Source of the DNA: Bacillota bacterium
Lineage (GTDB): Bacteria; Bacillota; Clostridia; Peptostreptococcales; Anaerovoracaceae
DNA length: 9,068 bases
Reading direction: 5' to 3'
Assembly: GCA_017619905.1 (NCBI GenBank)
Contig: JAFZRK010000192.1
Span: forward strand, 1 to 9,068
The notes beneath the pieces were generated by a model. That model was not told the origin of the DNA. It saw only the letters and a program-made list of their open reading frames with translations, and did no database searches. Shown in pieces: positions 1-5,258 of this stretch (positions within the stretch are counted from its first letter, which is position 1; every line of letters starts with the position of its first letter). The translations under genes were made by a program, and so were the position numbers.

Positions 1-203
1 ATGCCGACGCGCCTTGTGGTGCGGGTGGTAGTGAACGGGTCCGTTACCTTGCGGAGCATCTCTTCGCTCATACCGCAGCCGTCGTCCGTTATAGCTATGC
101 GTATCTGTCCGTTCTTGTCCGTAAGGGCCACTGTTATGTGAGCGGCCTTAGCCGATATGGAGTTATGCGTAACGTCCAGAACGTTCAGAGAGAGATCTTT
201 CAT
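1..203 (-). CDS. Histidine-kinase-type ATP-binding protein, N-terminal part (cut by left edge)
   Basis: The first 67 codons of a GHKL-fold (HATPase_c) protein are visible; the gene runs off the left edge. It begins MKDLSLNVLDVTHNS, which carries the N-box (His13-Asn14-Ser15). The G1 box is DDGCG at residues 40-44, and PFTTTRTT at about 57-64 is the start of the ATP lid. There is no sensor or dimerisation helix before the ATPase fold, so this is a stand-alone ATP-binding protein rather than a full sensor kinase. Its ATG shares one base with the TAA stop of the NuoE-like gene (TAATG), so translation is very likely coupled. Small ATPases of this kind sit between the HydC-like and HydB-like genes in many clostridial trimeric-hydrogenase operons (family knowledge). 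Their biochemical role is unclear to me; regulation or phosphorylation is an inference. The fold call is firm and the function is open. Confidence 0.85.
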   Translation of the reverse strand, partial: MKDLSLNVLDVTHNSISAKAAHITVALTDKNGQIRIAITDDGCGMSEEMLRKVTDPFTTTRTTRRVG

Positions 204-697
204 TACTGGTATTTATCGAGTATGGGTCCGACTTCCTTGGGAGTGAGGCGGCCGTAGACGTCTTCGTTGATCATCATTACCGGAGCAAGTCCGCAGGCGC
301 CTACGCATCTGCACGCGTTGAGCGAGAACTTTCCGTCGGGAGTGATGCCGCCCGGTTTGATGCCGAGCTTGGTCTCTATGGCCGAAAGCACGTTCGCCGA
401 GCCCTTAACGTAGCAGGCGGTGCCGAGGCACACGGAGATCTGGTACTTGCCCTTGGGGTTCATGGTGAACTGGGCGTAGAAAGAGGCCACCCCGTAGATC
501 TCGGATACAGGAACGTCAAGCTCTTCGGCTATGATGATCTGCACCTCTTCCGGAAGGTAGCCGTAGATGTTCTGGGCAGCCTGAAGGATGGGCATGGTAG
601 CTCCCGGAACGTCTCTGTATTCCGCGATGACCTTGCGCAGTTCCTCCTCCTGCTCCTTAGTGCCCTTGAAGGGTACCGAAGTCTGTAGATTGGGCAT
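203..697 (-). CDS. hydC: NuoE/HydC-like [2Fe-2S] subunit of NAD-linked [FeFe] hydrogenase
   Basis: This 164-residue protein has the thioredoxin-like [2Fe-2S] fold of the NuoE family. The four cluster cysteines are visible as C90-x4-C95 and C131-x3-C135; C129 is an extra nearby cysteine. The N-terminal helical part (about 15-75, with PILQAAQNIYGYLP) is typical of the family, and the length is normal for it. In electron-bifurcating hydrogenases the equivalent subunit (HydC) works in the cytoplasm with the flavoprotein HydB and the catalytic HydA, linking NADH and ferredoxin to H2. The start is fixed by an AGGAGG at 703-708, five bases before the ATG. The gene is first in its unit and overlaps the next ATPase gene by one base. 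HydB and HydA are not in the window, so membership of a hydrogenase rather than a formate dehydrogenase or complex-I-like enzyme is inferred from the upstream HydS/DRTGG/PHP genes. Confidence 0.9.
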   Translation of the reverse strand: MPNLQTSVPFKGTKEQEEELRKVIAEYRDVPGATMPILQAAQNIYGYLPEEVQIIIAEELDVPVSEIYGVASFYAQFTMNPKGKYQISVCLGTACYVKGSANVLSAIETKLGIKPGGITPDGKFSLNACRCVGACGLAPVMMINEDVYGRLTPKEVGPILDKYQ

Positions 698-702
698 TTA
701 TT

Positions 703-708
703 CCTCCT
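703..708 (-). promoter_or_regulatory. Ribosome binding site of the NuoE/HydC-like gene
   Basis: On the minus strand this reads AGGAGG, a full match to the anti-16S sequence. It lies five bases upstream of the ATG at 697 and confirms that start. Confidence 0.85.
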
Positions 709-721
709 GAATTCGTTAAAA

Positions 722-739
722 TTGTTATTTATTAAACAA
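722..739. promoter_or_regulatory. Candidate Rex operator upstream of the NuoE/HydC-like gene
   Basis: The 18-bp site reads TTGTTTAATAAATAACAA on the minus strand. Compared with the clostridial Rex consensus TTGTTAAnnnnTTAACAA it matches 12 of 14 defined positions, and both outer TTGTT/AACAA arms are intact. It sits just downstream of the putative -10 box (747-752), where a bound repressor would block the promoter. Rex is known to control hydrogenase and fermentation genes in response to NADH/NAD+. The region is AT-rich, so a chance match is possible. No rex gene is in the window. Confidence 0.5.
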
Positions 740-746
740 TATGTTA

Positions 747-775
747 ATTATATATAAATAATGGGGCTTTAGCAA
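747..775 (-). promoter_or_regulatory. Putative sigma-A promoter of the NuoE/HydC-like unit
   Basis: On the minus strand a perfect TATAAT (752-747) lies exactly 17 bases from TTGCTA (775-770), a 4-of-6 match to TTGACA. Transcription would start near 740, about 43 bases before the ATG and right at the candidate Rex site. The -35 element lies inside one arm of the preceding terminator-like hairpin. Confidence 0.55.
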
Positions 776-797
776 TCGTTTTCGACTAATTAGCCCC
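763..797 (-). terminator. Terminator-like hairpin after the PHP-domain gene
   Basis: GGGGCT (763-768) pairs with AGCCCC (792-797), extended by TTAG/CTAA (769-772 with 786-789) and TCG/CGA around a TTTT loop, with small bulges. It starts seven bases after the stop of the PHP-domain gene. On the minus strand the tail is only moderately T-rich (ATTATTTATATATAA). On the plus strand it is followed by long T runs, but no plus-strand gene ends here. It probably ends the upstream unit, possibly incompletely. Confidence 0.5.
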
Positions 798-804
798 GCT
801 GTTT

Positions 805-1530
805 TTACGTTTTTTTCAGATGTCTTAGCGCGTCTATGACGGCCTGCGCGGAAAGCTCTTCCACAGGCAGATGCTGCAGCGGCTTTTCCGGTATCTGCTC
901 CATTCTGTGGGCGTCGCTTCCTCTTATGAGCGGGAGGCCTTCGATGTCCGGACGGCTGTCCGCGAAGTCGTCGGGACACCTCATCGATATCTCCGCAATT
1001 TCAAATCCCATGCCTCCGTCCCAGAAACCCAGGTTGTAGAGCAGGGAGTTGGCCTGACGGTCTATGTGCGCGGGGTAGGCGATCCCGCAGCGCTCCTCCA
1101 CAAGGTCGGAGACCTCGTAGATGCCTATCTCAGTGGCGGATATGAGGAGTTTTTCTTCTTCGCGCAGGGGCTGTCCGCTCTCGCTGCAGTAGATCTGGTT
1201 TCCGAAGATGCGGCTGCGGTTCTTTATGTCCGGAAGCTTGGAATATACGTATTCCGAGAAGTCCTCCGCGGCCGCGAGCTCCGGGAAGAGGCACACCACG
1301 TGGACTTCCTCGGAGGTGTTGAGCTCCATGCCCGGAATGCCCAGTATCCCGTAGTGTTCGCAGGCCCTGAGGAAGGCCGCGCAGTTTCCGCAGCTGTTGT
1401 GATCCGTAAGGGCTATGACGTCGAAACCGGACAGCGCAAAAAGACCGGCCATCACATCCGGTGTGGACGAGTCTTCAGCGCAGGGCGACAGAGCCGAGTG
1501 TATATGAAGATCGAAGGCGCAGTCTTTCAT
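805..1530 (-). CDS. PHP-domain metal-dependent phosphoesterase of the hydrogenase locus
   Basis: This 241-residue protein is a PHP-domain phosphoesterase of the TrpH-like type. The metal-binding motifs appear in order: DLHIHS (7-12, His9 and His11), TDHN (42-45, Asp43 and His44), GMEL with Glu69, EVHVV with His77, PAHIDR (153-158, His155) and GSDAH (204-208, Asp206 and His208). An apparently full set of metal ligands means an active hydrolase is likely. PHP proteins of this group act on phosphate esters or nucleic-acid 5' ends (family knowledge); the substrate here is unknown. It is the last gene of the upstream unit, 12 bases after the second DRTGG gene. No clear Shine-Dalgarno sequence precedes the ATG, so coupled translation is likely. 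PHP genes recur beside clostridial trimeric hydrogenases, but their role there is not known to me. Confidence 0.87.
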   Translation of the reverse strand: MKDCAFDLHIHSALSPCAEDSSTPDVMAGLFALSGFDVIALTDHNSCGNCAAFLRACEHYGILGIPGMELNTSEEVHVVCLFPELAAAEDFSEYVYSKLPDIKNRSRIFGNQIYCSESGQPLREEEKLLISATEIGIYEVSDLVEERCGIAYPAHIDRQANSLLYNLGFWDGGMGFEIAEISMRCPDDFADSRPDIEGLPLIRGSDAHRMEQIPEKPLQHLPVEELSAQAVIDALRHLKKT

Positions 1531-1542
1531 TGGCAGTGAGTT

Positions 1543-1881
1543 TTATTCGGGAGAGTCCTCCAGCTTTGCGAATGCAGCGGCTGCTCTGTATGTGGACAGG
1601 GATGTTCCGAGCAGGTTGAGTCCTTCGGTCTTTGCTCTTTCCAGCAGCTGTTCGTCCGGCTTTACACCTTCCGTAAGAACGATGCAGGAAAGATCGGTCA
1701 TGACGGCGACGGCAGCCACGTTCTGGTTGGACATGATCGTAAACCATACGTTGTCCATCTCCGCTCGTCCCATCACCCAGCTCAGGAGGTCTCCGCAGTA
1801 AGCTGAGTCTATCCCGTGCTCCGGGTCTCCGAGGCAGAATACCTCCAGTTCCATCTTTTCGGCAAGCTCGGATACCGTCAT
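1543..1881 (-). CDS. DRTGG-domain protein, second copy
   Basis: A 112-residue protein of the small DRTGG-domain type found in clostridial hydrogenase loci. It starts MTVSELAEKMELEVFC, followed by CGDLLSWVMGRA (29-40) and a hydrophobic AAVAVMTDLSCIVLTEG stretch (about 56-72). It has no membrane segment and no visible catalytic motif. An upstream in-frame ATG at 1956 would lie deep inside the HydS-like gene; the start at 1881 is preferred because it has AGGAGG eight bases upstream and an ATGA overlap with the preceding stop. It is clearly related to the DRTGG protein at 3505-3876: same opening MTV-x-(E/D)-(L/V), same spacing, and similar G-(V/K)-(K/V)-P-(D/N)-E-Q-(L/M) segment. DRTGG domains occur with CBS domains and in phosphotransacetylase and may bind a small ligand; any ligand here is unknown. 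Confidence 0.82.
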   Translation of the reverse strand: MTVSELAEKMELEVFCLGDPEHGIDSAYCGDLLSWVMGRAEMDNVWFTIMSNQNVAAVAVMTDLSCIVLTEGVKPDEQLLERAKTEGLNLLGTSLSTYRAAAAFAKLEDSPE

Positions 1882-3116
1882 TCCTTGTTCCTCCTGAACA
1901 CGCAGTCTGTGTATTTGCTCTTTCCCTGAACTATGTCTTCCGCGAAAGCGTTGCAACTCGGGGCTCCGCAGGATCCGCAGTCTATGCCCGGGAGCATCCT
2001 GCGTATCTCGTGGATCATGGTCAGTTTCTCGTAGGCCATGCTGCGGTCCTCATCGAGGAGGAAGGCCGGCAGGTATTCAAGTTCTTTCGTGGCTTGTATG
2101 CGCTCTCTGGCTTCTTCTGAAAGGTCGTAACTGCATCCGTATTCCGGCAGGGGACTGAGCATCTTCTTGATCCTGAGCTTGGCGTTGAACGGGTTCCCAA
2201 CGCATAAGCTTCCGCCCACGCATCCGCAGGTGCAGGCGTTGAGCTCTATGTAGTCCGCCTCCGGAATGTTGCCGTTCTCTATCTCCTCCAGCATCCTTAT
2301 GCAGTTCTGTATCCCGTCGACAGCCATGAAATTGTAAGCTTTTCTGGCCGTGGCCTCGCCGCCGGAGTAGCCGTGCGTAAGCCCGCGCCTTCCGGTCCTG
2401 GACAATTTCTTCGGCTCGGTGACCTTGCGTATGGCGGCATCCAGTTCGGAGTATATGTCCACGATGGGTATGCAGTCGTCTATCACGGACTCATTGAGCG
2501 TTTCGGGCTGGATGGCCTCCGTTATCTGGGAAGGACAGGGGACTATTGCTATGACGCCTATGTCCTTGGGATCCAGGCCGGTATCCAGGACGGCCTTGTC
2601 GCGGGCGATCATGGCAGCGTGTTCTATGGGGATGACGGTGTCCACCACCTGCGGAATGAGATCGGAGAACCGCATGCGGATAAGACGTAGTATGGTGGGG
2701 CAGCAGGAAGATATCGTCGGCTCTTCTTTGGCGGATCCGTTAGCGCTGTCCAGTATGGCGAACTGCGCTATAAGCTCCGCGGAAGCCGCCGGCTCGCACA
2801 CGGCGTCGAAACCGATGTCCAGAAGCGCGGTAAGGATAACGTTGGGATCCCTTACTTTGGTAAACTGGCCGAACAGCGCCTGATCCGGCAGGACTACGGT
2901 GTATTTATACTTTTCCAGTATGTCCCGTTTGGCGTGGAAGGATCTGATGGCTCCGTGGGGGCAGATGCTGATGCAGACGCCGCAGTCTATGCAGCGCTGG
3001 TCGAGTATCTTTGCTTTCCGTTCCCTGACCCTGATCGCTTCGTTGGGACACGCCTTGATGCACGTGGTGCATCCTACGCATTTGCTTTTGTCGATCTTGA
3101 CTGAATGTGTTCTCAT
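1878..3116 (-). CDS. HydS-like putative sensory [FeFe]-hydrogenase-domain protein
   Basis: This 412-residue protein has three parts. A 2x[4Fe-4S] ferredoxin domain has C13/16/19/23 and C42/45/48/52. The [FeFe]-hydrogenase H-cluster domain spans about 75-320. A C-terminal Fe-S domain has C380, C383, C388 and C405. H-cluster motifs are SSCCP (136-140), VPCPSQ (192-197) and ELNACTCGCVGGS (291-303), so the four cluster cysteines (C139, C194, C295, C299) and the proton-relay cysteine (C138) remain. Against catalytic enzymes such as CpI, the motif-2 lysine is Gln197 and the motif-3 methionine is Asn293. This pattern, with the neighbouring ATPase and DRTGG genes, matches the putative sensory HydS proteins rather than a bulk H2 producer. 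No PAS domain is seen. It overlaps both neighbours through ATGA junctions. Sensing of H2 or redox state is inference. Confidence 0.88.
   Translation of the reverse strand: MRTHSVKIDKSKCVGCTTCIKACPNEAIRVRERKAKILDQRCIDCGVCISICPHGAIRSFHAKRDILEKYKYTVVLPDQALFGQFTKVRDPNVILTALLDIGFDAVCEPAASAELIAQFAILDSANGSAKEEPTISSCCPTILRLIRMRFSDLIPQVVDTVIPIEHAAMIARDKAVLDTGLDPKDIGVIAIVPCPSQITEAIQPETLNESVIDDCIPIVDIYSELDAAIRKVTEPKKLSRTGRRGLTHGYSGGEATARKAYNFMAVDGIQNCIRMLEEIENGNIPEADYIELNACTCGCVGGSLCVGNPFNAKLRIKKMLSPLPEYGCSYDLSEEARERIQATKELEYLPAFLLDEDRSMAYEKLTMIHEIRRMLPGIDCGSCGAPSCNAFAEDIVQGKSKYTDCVFRRNKE
1890..1895 (-). promoter_or_regulatory. Ribosome binding site deciding the start of the second DRTGG gene
   Basis: The minus strand reads AGGAGG eight bases before the ATG at 1881, inside the last codons of the HydS-like gene. 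It supports this ATG over the longer reading from 1956. Confidence 0.85.
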
Positions 3117-3535
3117 TTTATGTAGATGGTCATCGTGACCGTCGTGCCTTCGCCGACGACGGTGTCGATCTTGAATTCGTCTGAGGATCTCTTCATGTTG
3201 GGAAGGCCCATTCCGGCGCCGAATCCCAGAGTCTGAGCTTCCGTGTTCGCCGTGGACCAGCCCTCCTGCATGGCCAGGTCTATGTCCGGTATTCCGGGAC
3301 CGTGGTCCTTAAGTTCTATGACTATCTTGTCTATGCCTACGGTAAGAGTTGCGGTGCCGCCGTCGGCGTGGATCACCATGTTGATCTCGCCTTCGTACAT
3401 GCAGACGCCCACTCTGCGGATTATCTCCGGAGGCAGACCGAGCCGCTTGAGCGCGGATTTCGTATGTCTGGAGGCCTCTCCGGCTCTCTGGTAGTCGTTT
3501 CCGTCTACTTCTGATCTGAATACAATGTCTTGCAT
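3113..3535 (-). CDS. Anti-sigma-factor-like (RsbW/SpoIIAB-type) ATP-binding protein
   Basis: A 140-residue stand-alone GHKL ATPase. The N-box is YEGEINMVIHA (47-57, with Glu48/Glu50, Asn52 and His56), the G1 box is DHGPG (77-81) and the G2 box is GFGAGMGLPNMK (104-115), which is the complete nucleotide pocket. Its length and opening (EVDGNDYQRAGEAS, then KRLGLPPEIIRRV) match the anti-sigma regulatory factor/serine kinase group (RsbW, SpoIIAB). Such proteins phosphorylate an STAS anti-anti-sigma partner or hold a sigma factor (family knowledge). No STAS or sigma gene is visible nearby, so the partner is unknown. The gene overlaps the end of the first DRTGG gene by 31 bases and the HydS-like gene through ATGA. 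No Shine-Dalgarno sequence is clear, so it is probably translated by coupling. A signalling role with the HydS-like protein is inference. Confidence 0.87.
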   Translation of the reverse strand: MQDIVFRSEVDGNDYQRAGEASRHTKSALKRLGLPPEIIRRVGVCMYEGEINMVIHADGGTATLTVGIDKIVIELKDHGPGIPDIDLAMQEGWSTANTEAQTLGFGAGMGLPNMKRSSDEFKIDTVVGEGTTVTMTIYIK

Positions 3536-3876
3536 GGCTTAGTGTTTGGATCGTGCATGAAAAGGATGCCGCATGCGGAATACATGCGGAACCTGCTGGC
3601 GAGAAGGACCATTCCGCTCTCTTCGGCAAGTTCTATCATTTGTTCGTTGGGGACCTTGCCTCTTACGAATACGATGAAAGGCATGTCCACCATCTCCGCG
3701 GTGCGGATGACCTGTGGATTGAGCATGCCGGTTATAAGAAGGTTCTGGTCCCTGGCAAAAGCGAGTATGTCGCTCATGAAATCGCTTGCGAAGCATCCGC
3801 AGATCTCTTCGTCAAGCCGGTCCTCTCCGCAGAGCACTTCCGCCTCGAGGAGTTCCTTAACGTCTCTGACTGTCAT
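3505..3876 (-). CDS. DRTGG-domain protein, first copy, heading the hydrogenase-sensor unit
   Basis: A 123-residue DRTGG-type protein, first gene of the upstream unit. It opens MTVRDVKELLEAEVLCGED; residues 29-40 (FASDFMSDILAF) correspond to the CGDLLSWVMGRA segment of the other copy, followed by MVDMPFIVFVRGKVPNEQM (62-80). The two copies are clearly paralogous but diverged well beyond a recent duplication. This one has an extra C-terminal tail of about 15 residues (HDPNTKPCKTLYSDQK). It has no membrane segment and no recognisable catalytic residues. The start is supported by AGGGGG at 3882-3887, five bases upstream. Its stop lies 31 bases inside the following ATPase gene. A ligand-binding regulatory role is plausible from the domain family but unproven. 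Confidence 0.82.
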   Translation of the reverse strand: MTVRDVKELLEAEVLCGEDRLDEEICGCFASDFMSDILAFARDQNLLITGMLNPQVIRTAEMVDMPFIVFVRGKVPNEQMIELAEESGMVLLASRFRMYSACGILFMHDPNTKPCKTLYSDQK

Positions 3877-3898
3877 GTTTGCCCCCTGAATATGATTA

Positions 3899-3916
3899 TT
3901 GTTATTATTTTACCAT
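3899..3916. promoter_or_regulatory. Candidate Rex operator upstream of the hydrogenase-sensor unit
   Basis: On the plus strand the 18 bases read TTGTTATTATTTTACCAT, matching 11 of 14 defined positions of the clostridial Rex consensus TTGTTAAnnnnTTAACAA. The left half is strong and the right half weak. It covers the putative -10 box (3907-3912) of the minus-strand promoter. It shares the TTGTTATT half with the site at 722-739 (plus strand). The AT-rich context raises the chance of coincidence. Confidence 0.35.
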
Positions 3917-3935
3917 TTCCGGCGTGATAATACAA
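3907..3935 (-). promoter_or_regulatory. Putative promoter of the hydrogenase-sensor unit
   Basis: On the minus strand TTGTAT (3935-3930, 3 of 6 to TTGACA) lies 17 bases from TAAAAT (3912-3907, 5 of 6 to TATAAT). Transcription would start near 3900, about 25 bases before the ATG at 3876. The -35 box is weak. The 150-bp gap here is shared with the divergent glycosyltransferase promoter. Confidence 0.45.
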
Positions 3936-3979
3936 CGATTCGAAAACCCGGCGCATCAAAAAGATGTCCGTTTTTTCAG

Positions 3980-4008
3980 TTGGAACGGTGCGTGAAATAT
4001 GATAAAAT
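3980..4008 (+). promoter_or_regulatory. Putative promoter of the glycosyltransferase gene
   Basis: TTGGAA (3980-3985, 4 of 6) lies 17 bases from TAAAAT (4003-4008, 5 of 6). The expected transcription start, near 4014-4016, leaves a leader of only about 12 bases before the ATG at 4027, or about 2-4 before the GTG at 4018. Confidence 0.5.
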
Positions 4009-4026
4009 GCAAGTTCAGTGAGCATC

Positions 4027-5160
4027 ATGGAAAACATAGCGATAGTGATACCGTCCCTTGATCCGGACGAAAAACTGAACAGCACCGTAGACGGCATGGT
4101 CGATGCCGGATTTAAGCATATTATCCTTGTGGATGACGGAAGTTCGGAAGAGCACAAGGAGCCGTTCCGCGCTGCTCTGGCGGAGCATCCGGAGTGCCGG
4201 CTCGTGGTGCACGAGGTCAACAAGGGCAAGGGCAGGGCGCTGCGCGACGCTTTCGCCTATATCGCGGAGAATCTGCCGGACGTCAGGGGCGTCATTACAG
4301 TTGACGGCGACGGACAGCACACGCCGGAGGATACGGTGCGTCTCGCGAAGGAGATGGAGATACGTCCGGGGCACGTCATACTCGGCTGCAGAGACTTTTC
4401 CCGGAGCCACGTTCCTATGCACAATAAGCTCGGAAACCGGATCTCCGCCTTCATATACAGGGCTGTTTACGGAATAAAACTTACGGATACCCAGACCGGT
4501 CTGCGCGCCATACCAGCCGAATACATCAAAGCGTTCGCGGAGGAAGTGCAGGGCGACCGCTACGAGTATGAGACCAACATGCTGATCTACATAAAGGATC
4601 ACGGCATACCCTACGGCGAGATACCCATCCGGACCGTGTACATAGACGACAACAGCAGCTCGCATTTCAACGTCTTCAAGGATTCCTACAGGATCTACAA
4701 GCCGATAATCCTGTTCGTGCTGGGTTCCTGCATTGCCACGGTGGTGGACCTTGTGTTGTTCACCGTGCTCGATCTGCTTACGCTAAGGCAGGTCCAGCAC
4801 GGGTCTCTGCCCGGCGTCCTCTACTGGTTCTACGGCCTGCTTACGAAGAATGCCGGCATGTCCGACGCCACGGCCCGTCTCTTCCTGCCGACTGTGATCG
4901 CAAGGATAGTCTCCTCCCTCGTCGACTATAACTTCAGCCGCACCAAGGTGTTCGGAAGCAAGGATCCGGCAAGGAAGACCATCTGGAAATACTACGTTAT
5001 ATGCGTAGTCCGCATGCTGCTCTCATGGCTGATACTCAGTTTCTTTGCCAACGTGCTGGGCACCGAGGGCATCCTGGATACAGTCCTTAAGGTCCTCGTC
5101 GATCTTATACTGTTCTTCGTCAGCTACAACTGGCAGCGCAAGTGGGTCTTCAGGAAATAA
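4027..5160 (+). CDS. Glycosyltransferase family 2 / GtrA membrane fusion protein
   Basis: A 377-residue two-domain protein. The N-terminal GT2 domain has VDDGSSEE (about 35-42), VTVDGDGQH (about 91-98) with the DxD-type metal/nucleotide-sugar motif, and the dolichol-phosphate-mannose-synthase-like segment NKLGNRISAFIYR (133-145) followed by DTQTGLR. From about residue 225 comes a GtrA-like domain with four likely membrane helices (about 227-250, 284-301, 322-343, 350-367), ending NWQRKWVFRK. GtrA proteins are thought to help move lipid-linked sugars across the membrane, and the GT2 half would load sugar onto a polyprenyl phosphate. Sugar and acceptor are unknown; cell-envelope glycosylation is likely. 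The fusion occurs in other Bacillota. ATG at 4027 is preferred; an in-frame GTG at 4018 would add three residues. Neither has a good ribosome binding site. A terminator follows, so it appears monocistronic. Confidence 0.88.
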   Translation: MENIAIVIPSLDPDEKLNSTVDGMVDAGFKHIILVDDGSSEEHKEPFRAALAEHPECRLVVHEVNKGKGRALRDAFAYIAENLPDVRGVITVDGDGQHTPEDTVRLAKEMEIRPGHVILGCRDFSRSHVPMHNKLGNRISAFIYRAVYGIKLTDTQTGLRAIPAEYIKAFAEEVQGDRYEYETNMLIYIKDHGIPYGEIPIRTVYIDDNSSSHFNVFKDSYRIYKPIILFVLGSCIATVVDLVLFTVLDLLTLRQVQHGSLPGVLYWFYGLLTKNAGMSDATARLFLPTVIARIVSSLVDYNFSRTKVFGSKDPARKTIWKYYVICVVRMLLSWLILSFFANVLGTEGILDTVLKVLVDLILFFVSYNWQRKWVFRK

Positions 5161-5198
5161 CGGCACACACTTTAAGTAAAAACGGCACAGTCTTACGC

Positions 5199-5230
5199 TC
5201 CGGGCCTTTGAACGGCCCGGACTTTCGTTT
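5199..5230 (+). terminator. Intrinsic terminator after the glycosyltransferase gene
   Basis: TCCGGGCC (5199-5206) pairs perfectly with GGCCCGGA (5214-5221) across a seven-base loop, followed by CTTTCGTTTATT. The GC-rich eight-pair stem and T-rich tail fit a Rho-independent terminator 39 bases past the stop. The tail runs to within a few bases of the radC ribosome binding site. Confidence 0.85.
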
Positions 5231-5242
5231 ATTATGCCTCCG

Positions 5243-5250
5243 AAAGGAGG
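5243..5250 (+). promoter_or_regulatory. Ribosome binding site deciding the radC start
   Basis: AAAGGAGG ends eight bases before the ATG at 5259. It selects this start over an in-frame ATG at 5142, which lies inside the previous gene and before the terminator. No clear promoter was found between terminator and radC. Confidence 0.9.
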
Positions 5251-5258
5251 GAGACGAG

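Noticed and set aside
725..979. Minus-strand arginine-rich frame overlapping the end of the PHP-domain gene
   Set aside because: It lies out of frame in the PHP gene and continues across the hairpin and promoter region; no domain or ribosome binding site.
871..1539. Plus-strand open reading frame of 222 codons opposite the PHP-domain gene
   Set aside because: It is antisense to a protein with all PHP metal motifs, has no recognisable domain, and is explained by the codon bias of the GC-rich gene.
1882..1956. Longer N-terminus for the second DRTGG protein
   Set aside because: The added arginine- and glutamine-rich residues are out of frame within the HydS-like gene, and AGGAGG plus the ATGA junction fix the start at 1881.
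3959..3976. A-run/T-run inverted repeat (AAAAA to TTTTTT) in the divergent gap
   Set aside because: Only five or six A-T pairs with no GC stem; too weak to call a terminator or operator.
4015..4665. Minus-strand open reading frame of 216 codons opposite the glycosyltransferase gene
   Set aside because: It is antisense to the clear GT2 domain; its composition is the complement of that gene and no family or ribosome binding site is seen.
5142..5258. Longer N-terminus for RadC starting inside the glycosyltransferase gene
   Set aside because: It would be translated through a strong terminator, and AAAGGAGG places the start at 5259, giving normal RadC length.
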